Assembly: GCA_028023455.1 (NCBI GenBank)
Contig: JAQFVV010012510.1
Span: 1,777,420 to 1,841,419 of the forward strand
DNA: 64,000 nt
Source of the DNA: Epiperipatus broadwayi
Lineage: Eukaryota; Onychophora; Udeonychophora; Euonychophora; Peripatidae
Direction: 5' to 3'
Shown: positions 57,824 through 64,000 of the stretch, piece after piece
Numbering within the stretch: position 1 is the first letter of the stretch
Layout of the letters: every line of letters begins with the position of its first letter
Made by a program: the position numbers and the translations under genes
The notes under the pieces: model-generated
The model's database searches: none
Told to the model about the DNA's origin: nothing
What the model saw: the letters and a program-made list of their open reading frames with translations, nothing else

Positions 57824-59291
57824 TTATACTGATCTATATATACTTCCTCTTTTTTTTATTCTCTCTTTAAAATTTGTAACACATTCCAATGGCCTTATAT
57901 CAAAATTTTCATGCTTAAATTCTTTTTTATGAATATATATAGCAGTTTTTTTATCATATAAATGCTGCCTTAATCTAGTTTTTAATTTATTCTTACTTGT
58001 TCCTATATAAGTCATATTTACATTACTTTTATCACAATCCATACATTTAATTATATATACTGAATTTATACATTCTAAAATATAAATTTTATCATAATCA
58101 TTTATTAACTCACCCAAACATAGTCTTGAATTGGTGGTCAAGAGGTCAGCATGACTGTCTCGCACTTGCAGGCAGTTGCCCGGGTTGCGGGTTCGCGTCC
58201 CGGCCGATGCTATGACACTTAAAAAAAAAAAAACTCACCCAAACATTGTATCCTTTTATAAACAGGGCAAATTAATGTATTATATCTCCTATTAAAATAC
58301 CTAAAAAAAAATTTAATTTTAAAAAATAAATATCTTGATACCCTAAATCCTATATAAATTATTTTATTTTCTTCATTTTTATTCAATTTAATCTTTTTAT
58401 ATTTTCAATATTATAATTAGATACCAATCTTTTTACAATATATTCAGGATAATCATTTTTAATACATTCCCCCCTAATATTATTTATTTCATTCTTAAAA
58501 AACATTTCATTTGAACATACATACCTTAACAGCCCTAATAATCTTATTATTAACAATATTAAGCTTGCAATGGTTTTCAATATCAGAGTACCAATTATTA
58601 GCTAATCCAAAATATGTATTCTTTCTAAATACTGTTGTATCTATATAAATTATTCCATCCATTCCAAATTTTTTAAAAATTCTTATATCCATATAATTAA
58701 TTTACATTGTTATTTTCTTTTTCCATTGTAAACTTTATTTTATCATTTTTTGTATTTATATACCCCAAAAAATTATTTGCTTTTCTAACATTCCCATTAA
58801 AAATCAAAAAATAATCATCTACATATCTATTATAAAAAATTGGCTTATTTTTTCCATTATTAAAAAATTCTTTTTCAAAATTATACATATATACATTTGC
58901 TAAAAAGCCACTCAAACTATTTCCCATACTTAATCCATGTTTCTGTTTATAAAATTTATCTCCATATCTAAAAATAAGATCTTTGCAACAAATAACCAAT
59001 AATTCATACAAAATATAAATTTCCATCTTGTTTTTAACATTATTATCTTTTCTATACAAATCAATAATATAATATATTGCAATTTCAGGATCAATATTCG
59101 TATACATATTAACAATATCAAATTTAACAAAAACAATATTTTTAAAATTATTCTCTTTCAACAAATTTTTTAATTTATTTATAAATTGTATAGAATTACT
59201 TACATTATTTTTTTCAAGAAGTGAAAAGTTGTGTATATAATTATATCTAATATAAATAAATAGTGGGATCAGTTTAAATAAAAAGATAAGT
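57824..59291 (-). pseudogene. Second PLE lineage: RT and GIY-YIG, frameshifted and split by a SINE
   Basis: From high to low coordinates. The RT part, open from about 59291 to 58697, has YIHNFSLLEKNN, VFVKFDIVNMYTNID (first catalytic Asp), KQKHGLSMGNSLSGFLANVY and NRYVDDYFLIF (catalytic YVDD). After a frameshift comes MDIRIFKKFGMDGIIYIDTT (58692-58507), and after another, KNEINNIRGECIKNDYPEYI (58500-58383). The GIY-YIG domain, about 58260-57824, has VYIIKCMDC, MTYIGTSKNK (the Glu of GET is replaced), RLRQH and FKERIKKRG. A SINE interrupts the start of this domain. Sequence differs strongly from the 8.3-kb PLE, so two lineages coexist. Truncated at the 5' side near 59291. Confidence 0.9.
58122..58231 (+). 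mobile_element. SINE inserted in PLE, 15-bp TSD
   Basis: Exact TSD AACTCACCCAAACAT at 58107-58121 and 58232-58246. The element reads TTGGTGGTCAAGAGGTCAGC (A box), an anticodon arm region, GTTGCCCGGGTTGCGGGTTC (variable arm and box B GGTTCGCGTCC), CGATGCTATGACACTT and about 11-12 A. Same family as 33.4, 43.8 and 62.6 kb. Box B is the best preserved of the set. The TSD and poly(A) show LINE-type retroposition after the PLE had inserted. Confidence 0.95.
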
Positions 59292-60149
59292 CAGGAAGGA
59301 CAGGTGCTAGATGACTATGCTATAAGAGTTTCTGTCTTCCAAAGAAGTAAGTACATGTAGGTGCTTTCTGTGATGATATAACATTGATTGCTGTACTTGA
59401 AATTTAGGGATTATAGAAGCTGAATTTGAGATGAGAATCACCAGTGTGTCACACTGGTAATCTATATGTAAAGTTGATTTACTTATGTATATAAGCCAAT
59501 GAAAAAAATCGAATGGTAAAAAATTCCAGTGGTATATTTTAAGCTGTTTTACATATATAAAAGAAATGTACATTTGAGAAAAGTATGCATAAACTATATT
59601 TCTTACTTAAGTCCAGAAATAATGAAGAAAAATTGATTTTTAATATCATAAAAAATGGATTTCTTTAAATTTTTCTCTTGTTTTAAAAACAAAAATATTG
59701 AACCTTTGAGTAAATTAACAGTTGCTTAATGAAAATGCATTTGTAAAGACTTCTAGTTGAAACAAAGAAACTAAAAGTTTGAATTCTCAAATGAAAATAA
59801 AATTAAGTTAAATAAAACTTCATTTAACCATCAATATGTGATACCACTATAAATTTTCATATGCCTTAATATTATAGAAGTTTTTAAATGGTATCCATCT
59901 CAGTATCTCTTAGTATGTCGGTATTTTGCAAAAATTAACTTGAATTTACCTCACATAATGTTTTATTCTAATTTTTTTAAAGCTATATCTCACACTGCTT
60001 ATAGTCCAAATGTAAGTAATATTTATATTTTGCAATCTATGGTTATTTTTTTAAATATAAGTTTAGGCCATCTCTCTCCTATTAATATATATAAAGACAT
60101 AAAAGTCTGGTATTATGAAGGTTATATTGATGTGATGTTTACATGGATA
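59292..60149. other. AT-rich stretch, nothing recognised
   Basis: No supported feature. Confidence 0.4.
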
Positions 60150-60213
60150 TGACTACAATAATTCCAATAAGGGCTTTGAGTGTTCCATCTTCAGTTTTTC
60201 AATGAAGTAGATA

Positions 60214-60512
60214 ATATAGGGTATATGAGCACAGACTTTCAGATGACCCATCACTCTCCACTCTATCTAATAACACTGATACCCTCAAGCACATATATGC
60301 TGAAAAGATAAATAATCACCAACTGATGATTGCTGGTTTAGCATGAAATACTTATATTGGTGATTATTCATCTTTTCAGCATATATGTTCTTGAGTGTAT
60401 CAGTGTTATTAGATAGAGTGGAGAGTGATGGGTCATCTGAAAGTCTGTGATCATATACCCTATATTACATATATAGACACAGGTATATAATAAACCTGTG
60501 TTTCAGTTATTA
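60214..60512 (+). mobile_element. Family B hammerhead foldback element with 14-bp TSD
   Basis: Exact TSD CAATGAAGTAGATA at 60200-60213 and 60513-60526. Begins ATATAGGGTATATGAGCACA and folds into a long hairpin: the left arm (about 60217-60322) pairs with the right arm (about 60357-60470), with the hammerhead core at its tip. A 3' tail with a second small hairpin (ACACAGGTATATAATAAACC, TGTGT) and TTCAGTTATTA ends it. Confidence 0.93.
60311..60368 (+). ncRNA. Hammerhead ribozyme-like motif, family B copy 2
   Basis: Helix I AATAATCACCAA (60311-60322) pairs perfectly with TTGGTGATTATT (60357-60368). CUGAUGA 60323-60329; stem II TTGCT-GGTTT-AGCAT; GAAA 60345-60348. Helix III AUA/UAU has only C-U between the strands; cleavage after A60356 (AUA triplet). 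Core complete. The stem II closing pair is U/U. Confidence 0.78.
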
Positions 60513-60830
60513 CAATGAAGTAGATAGTTGAATAGTTGGAAGGGTGAGAAGATTGAAACCTAACCAATAATTTAAGGAATTATTATCTTGATATAAACTG
60601 AGCACTGATTGTATACATGTATGGGAGATTATGATATCTAGCCCAATTGATGATTGCTGGTTTTGAACAAAATACATATATTGGGATCATTTATCTTTTT
60701 TATATGTATGTGGTTATGTGTATCAGTTTCTTGAGATGGAGTAGAGAATGAATAGAGTCTGAAAAATCCTAAGTTCAAATCTCTCTACTTATATAATACT
60801 TATTGTAAATAATGCTTACAAAAATAAAAA

Positions 60831-61976
60831 GCAAATTTATTTCGTTCTAATAACTAATTGTATAAAAGCAATCAAACTGATTCCAGTTAGAAGCTATTCT
60901 TAACAAAAGTAATTTTATTTTCCCATTTTTGCAATTTTATGATTATATATTTTTATTTTTTTATACAAATATTATAATGCTTATTGGTTTCTTTTTTTAA
61001 CCAGAAAAATTCATTTATTAATCCCCTATAATATGAGGCTTTCATTGCATAATTCATTAAATATATTTTTTAAATTCTGTTTTCCTCTCACATTCTTTTC
61101 CCTTTATACTTATCAACATAATATTCTTTATTTTTCTTCCTAATATATATCTCCAAAAATTTTCACTACTCTTATTTTTTTGCACTTTTAATTTCTCAAT
61201 TACTTTATTAAATTTATCATATTTTTATCTTAATTTTAATCTTTCTTTTATAAAATAGTTAATATATGTATTTTTTATATTTTCTTCCATGTAATGCTTA
61301 ACAGGCTCTTTGTACTCCTTTCATATTTTTTTTAATCTTTTATTCTTTCTAAAGTACTTTTTACAACGTACTTTTTGATAATTTTTTTGTTGTTCTAAAA
61401 AAATATTCATTTGCAACTTTCTTCTCCATATTACACACTCTTCAAAAATTATTAATTCACCATGTTTCATATTTTATTTTCAAAATATTAAAATGTAATT
61501 AATTTGTACTCAACTTTTTCTATTTGATCATTTCTACAAATCTTTCTATGAAGTTGTGTATATAAATTGTTTTTAAATTTCCTTCTTTTCAAATTCTAAA
61601 AACAAATTATATGATAAAATATTTCATTATAGATGATGGAAATAGTCCAGTATCACATATATAAATACTTTTATCATTGTTCTTTTTACAATATCTCTAT
61701 TGTTTTCTTTTTTTATAATTTGAAATAAATATTTCATACTTGTTCTATTTTTTCTGTGAAAATGTACAATTTTCATAATTTTTTTTTTTTTATGAGTGTC
61801 CTATATATATATATATTATAAAATATAGGAAATTTTATTCTGTAATTTGGTTACAACTCATATGATAAAGTTAAAACTAGGATACATAAAATGGTACAAT
61901 TTCCATAATGTTTTATTGTGTACATAAAATAGTGTGCCTAAATAAGTATATTTTAAATGGAATATATATCCTGAAT
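60831..61976. other. Very T-rich stretch, nothing recognised
   Basis: Pyrimidine-rich plus strand, especially 61020-61460, with weak resemblance in texture to the PLE at 58 kb but no domain motif seen. Confidence 0.35.
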
Positions 61977-62073
61977 TCTTTTTAAAAGTGTGGACAATTA
62001 TTTAGACTTATCTTTCAATGATCTGAATTCTTAAATTTATTAACACAATACCTTGAATAACATTGAATAAATA

Positions 62074-62343
62074 TATCACATGATCACCACTTCTTATACT
62101 TGCTTATAACTGTTATTAAAACAGGCAAAACTCACTATACGTATTGCCACACCCAGCAAGCTAGAGTAATCAATGGATGCCAGAAGGCTTGTGCATAAAA
62201 TCCCCATCAAATGCCTACTCATCCAATACCCCCAGACTAGTTTCTGGCTTGTGGCCTTCATCAGTGAGGAGCCAAAACCTTATGGCATCCATTGATTACT
62301 CTAGCTTGATGTGTGTGGCAATACGTATAGTGAGTTTTGCCTG
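62074..62343 (-). mobile_element. Family A foldback element with 12-bp TSD and intact hammerhead core
   Basis: Exact TSD ATTGAATAAATA at 62062-62073 and 62344-62355. Order: TATCACATGATCACCACTTC, left arm CAGGCAAAACTCACTATACG to GTGCATAAAATCCCC, cassette (minus, 62229-62270), right arm TATGGCATCCATTGATTACT to CGTATAGTGAGTTTTGCCTG. 270 bp. Confidence 0.93.
62229..62270 (-). ncRNA. Hammerhead ribozyme-like motif, family A copy 4 (best)
   Basis: Minus strand: TCCTCA, CTGATGA, A-GGC-CACAA-GCC-A, GAAA, helix III ACTAGT (palindrome, no loop), C17, cleavage after GUC, TGGGGG. Helix I has six pairs (two G-U). Every conserved core base is present. The only departure is A/A where G10.1-C11.1 is usual. 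Confidence 0.8.
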
Positions 62344-62568
62344 ATTGAATAAATACAAGAATTCCTCCCATTTGAATTAAAAAGTTGTTTTTAAAAGTGT
62401 GGACAATTATTTTGATTTATCTTTTAGTGATATGGATTTTTAAATTTATTAACACAATACCTTGAATAAATATTGTTCAAGAATTTCTTCCATTTGAATT
62501 AAAAACTATTAACCAAATGGTAGTCACGAAACTGTAAAGTATTATAAATCTAAAAAGGTATAATATTA

Positions 62569-62677
62569 ATTTTTTTTTCTCATGTGTCATAGCATCAGCC
62601 GGGAAGCGAACCCGCTAACCCGGGACAACTGCTTGTAAAGCAGCTGTCGCTAACCTCTCAACCACCAAGGCTTGACT
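62569..62677 (-). mobile_element. tRNA-derived SINE with 12-bp TSD
   Basis: Exact TSD GGTATAATATTA at 62557-62568 and 62678-62689. Minus strand: TTGGTGGTTGAGAGGTTAGC (A box), GCTGCTTTACAAGCAGT arm, variable arm TGTCCCGGGTTAG, box B GGGTTCGCTTCCC, GATGCTATGACACATGAG and a T-run (poly A of the minus strand). Closest to the 33.4-kb copy. Confidence 0.92.
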
Positions 62678-62910
62678 GGTATAATATTATTTGAGGCTTA
62701 TATTAGCATAACTTAACCAATGTGTTCTCTATTATTGTTATTCAGTAATTAAAAAAAAGGTAAATCATGATAATAGAGAGAGAAAAAATTCCTTAAACGT
62801 TCAATGATATTCGTTTCCTTTGATCCAAAAAAAGAGATAAGATCAGGATTTACAAAATCTATTTCAATTTTGCAATCCTTGAAAAAAAAATCTAATTATA
62901 CTTTCTTCTT

Positions 62911-63359
62911 AATAACTGAAACATAGGCTAATTTATACCTGTGTCTATATATATGTAATATTAGGGTATGAGCACAGACTTTCACATGACCCACCACTCT
63001 CCACTCCATCTAATAACACTGATACACTTAAACATATATATGTTGAAAAGTTAAATAATCATCAATATATGTATTTCATGCTAAACCAGCAATCATCAGT
63101 TGGTCCAGATTATCATCTCTACACATATATACTATAAGTGCTCAGATATATATTAAGATAGACAATCCTCATACTTTAATGGACAGGTTTCAATCTACTC
63201 CACCTCTTCAACCATCCATCCAATTGAAAATCTGATGATGGAATGCTCAAAGGTCACCCTGAGGCCGAGATTCTTGTCACACCCATATTGACCTAAGGTG
63301 AATCTGAACCCCACATGTACAGGACATAATCCATTAAATACATATGCAAGGATGGGCAG
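62911..63359 (-). repeat. Family B unit, inverted, head-to-head with the next
   Basis: Reverse-oriented copy of the 471-bp unit. 62911-63232 pairs with 63360-63687 as an almost perfect inverted repeat, with 63233-63359 (unit body up to CTGCCCATCCTTGCATATG on the minus strand) as spacer. The junction at 63359/63360 joins two copies at different points of the unit. Confidence 0.9.
63061..63104 (-). ncRNA. Hammerhead ribozyme-like motif, family B copy 3
   Basis: Minus strand: ACCAA, CTGATGA (63093-63099 complement), stem TTGCT-GGTTT-AGCAT, GAAA, UACAUAUA, TTGAT. Core intact; one G-to-A change weakens helix I. Confidence 0.72.
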
Positions 63360-63493
63360 ATTTTCAATTGGATGGACGGTTGAAGAGGTGGAGTGTGGAG
63401 GAGATTGAAGCCTGTCCATTTAAGTATGAGGATTGTCTATCTTAATATATATCTGAGTACTTATAGTATATATGTGTAGAGATGATAATCTGG

Positions 63494-63537
63494 ACCAACT
63501 GATGATTGCTGGTTTAGCATGAAATACGTATATTGGT
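63494..63537 (+). ncRNA. Hammerhead ribozyme-like motif, family B copy 4
   Basis: ACCAA, CTGATGA (63499-63505), TTGCT-GGTTT-AGCAT, GAAA (63521-63524), helix III AUAC/GUAU (perfect, loopless), A63532, cleavage, TTGGT. Helix I five pairs. The stem II closing pair is U/U. Confidence 0.78.
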
Positions 63538-63964
63538 GATTATTTACCTTTTCAACATATATATGTTCAAGTGTATCAGTGTTATTAGATGGAGTGGAGA
63601 GTGGTGGGTCATGTGAAAGTTTGTGCTCATACCCTAATATTACATATATATAGACACAGGTATAAATTAGCCTATGTTTCAGTTATTACATTATAGAGAT
63701 GTCTGCCCATCCTTGCATATGTATTTAATGGATTATGTCCTGTACATGTGGGGTTCAGATTGACCTTGGGTCAACATGGGTGTGACAAGAATCTCGGCCT
63801 CAGGGTGGCCTTTGAGCATTCCATCATCAGATTTTCAATTGGATGGACGGTTGAAGAGGTGGAGTGTGGAGTAGATTGAAGCCTGTCCATTAAAGTATGA
63901 GGATTGTCTATCTTAATATATATCTGAGCACTTATAGTATATATGTGTAGAGATGATAATCTGG

Positions 63965-64000
63965 ACCAACTGATGATTGCTGGTTTAGCATGAAATACAT
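63965..64000 (+). ncRNA. Hammerhead ribozyme-like motif, family B copy 5, cut by window end
   Basis: ACCAA, CTGATGA (63970-63976), stem II, GAAA, TACAT, then the window ends before the cleavage site. Confidence 0.7.

Larger units (their letters stand above)
60150..60830 (+). repeat. Older hammerhead repeat (family B/D), interrupted by a younger one
   Basis: Left part GGGCTTTGAGTGTTCCATCT and right part GTTGAATAGTTGGAAGGGTG form one repeat split by the 299-bp insertion at 60214-60512. Its own cassette at about 60641-60690 reads CCCAA, TTGATGA (C3 changed), stem, AAAA and TACATATATTGGG. Helix I still pairs perfectly. The tail AAGTTCAAATCTCTCTACTT follows. Confidence 0.75.
61977..62508. repeat. 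Direct repeat of about 120 bp, first copy split by a family A element
   Basis: AAAAGTGTGGACAATTATTT to TTAACACAATACCTTGAATA occurs at 61982-62060 and 62392-62470. The first copy is interrupted by the 62074-62343 element and continues AAGAATTCCTCCCATTTGAA; the second continues AAGAATTTCTTCCATTTGAA uninterrupted, acting as an empty-site paralogue. Confidence 0.85.
63360..64000 (+). repeat. Family B hammerhead tandem array, 471-bp unit, runs off the window
   Basis: CUGAUGA boxes at 63499 and 63970 are 471 bp apart. The 130 bp before each box is nearly identical (TTTTCAATTGGATGGACGGT, GCCTGTCCATT, AGTATGAGGATTGTCTATCT). One complete box-to-box unit is visible: hammerhead, right arm, GTGCTCATACCCTAATATTA, TAGACACAGGTATAAATTAG hairpin, TGTCTGCCCATCC, GGTGTGACAAGAATCTC, back to the hammerhead. 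No coding content. Confidence 0.93.

Noticed and set aside
63195-63419. Minus-strand 74-codon frame (MDRLQSPPHST...)
   Set aside because: It reads across the head-to-head junction of two hammerhead repeat units, so it cannot be a conserved gene; the repeats are non-coding elsewhere.

Overview
This is an AT-rich (roughly 70-75% A+T by eye) stretch of a metazoan nuclear genome, most likely an invertebrate. I cannot name the species. I find no host protein-coding gene, no canonical functional tRNA or rRNA, and no bacterial or organellar features. Almost everything recognisable is mobile DNA of four kinds: Penelope-like retroelements (PLEs: reverse transcriptase plus GIY-YIG endonuclease), RTE-type and other LINEs, tRNA-derived SINEs, and many small inverted-repeat (foldback) elements.

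Layout. 1-6.6 kb: AT-rich DNA with a minisatellite, one old foldback repeat and two decayed coding remnants. 8.1-9.35 kb: 5'-truncated, frameshifted PLE on the minus strand. 10-12.8 kb: foldback element with target-site duplication (TSD), tRNA-Gly-like SINE, and a complete repeat unit with a hammerhead. 15-20 kb: SINEs, an RTE 3' fragment and a 451-bp tandem duplication. 21.6-28.1 kb: a 400-bp-arm palindrome carrying PLE endonuclease code in both arms, two more palindromes, a decayed RTE LINE and a PLE endonuclease fragment. 31-34 kb: SINEs and foldbacks. 34-39 kb: mostly unassignable single-copy-looking DNA. 39-43 kb: two hammerhead foldbacks and two older foldbacks. 46 kb: a tandem pair of hammerhead repeats. 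48.6-50.4 kb: fossil LINE with a hammerhead foldback in its 3' end. 51.4 kb: PLE fragment. 53.5-56.75 kb: an RTE LINE with an intact 985-codon ORF. 57.4-59.3 kb: a second PLE lineage, split by a SINE. 60-64 kb: the densest hammerhead repeats, ending in a 471-bp tandem unit that runs off the window.

The most interesting feature is a set of small repeats that each contain a hammerhead-ribozyme-like cassette: CUGAUGA, a short stem, GAAA, then a self-complementary helix III with no real loop. The cleavage site is followed by bases that pair with those before CUGAUGA. At least two families (A and B) keep the CUGAUGA and GAAA core in several copies, and at least four copies are flanked by 11-14 bp TSDs. 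Two families occur as direct tandem repeats (471 and 406 bp), and several copies are foldbacks. PLE-associated small hammerheads that act as dimers, and tandem self-cleaving animal retrozymes, are known classes. I infer these repeats belong with them, probably mobilised by PLE enzymes such as those decayed in this window. One caveat: in families A and B the pair closing stem II (10.1-11.1) is A/A or U/U rather than the usual G-C, so activity is not assured.

A probable assembly artefact (14 bases identical to the end of an Illumina adapter) sits just after the intact LINE, next to a TA microsatellite.
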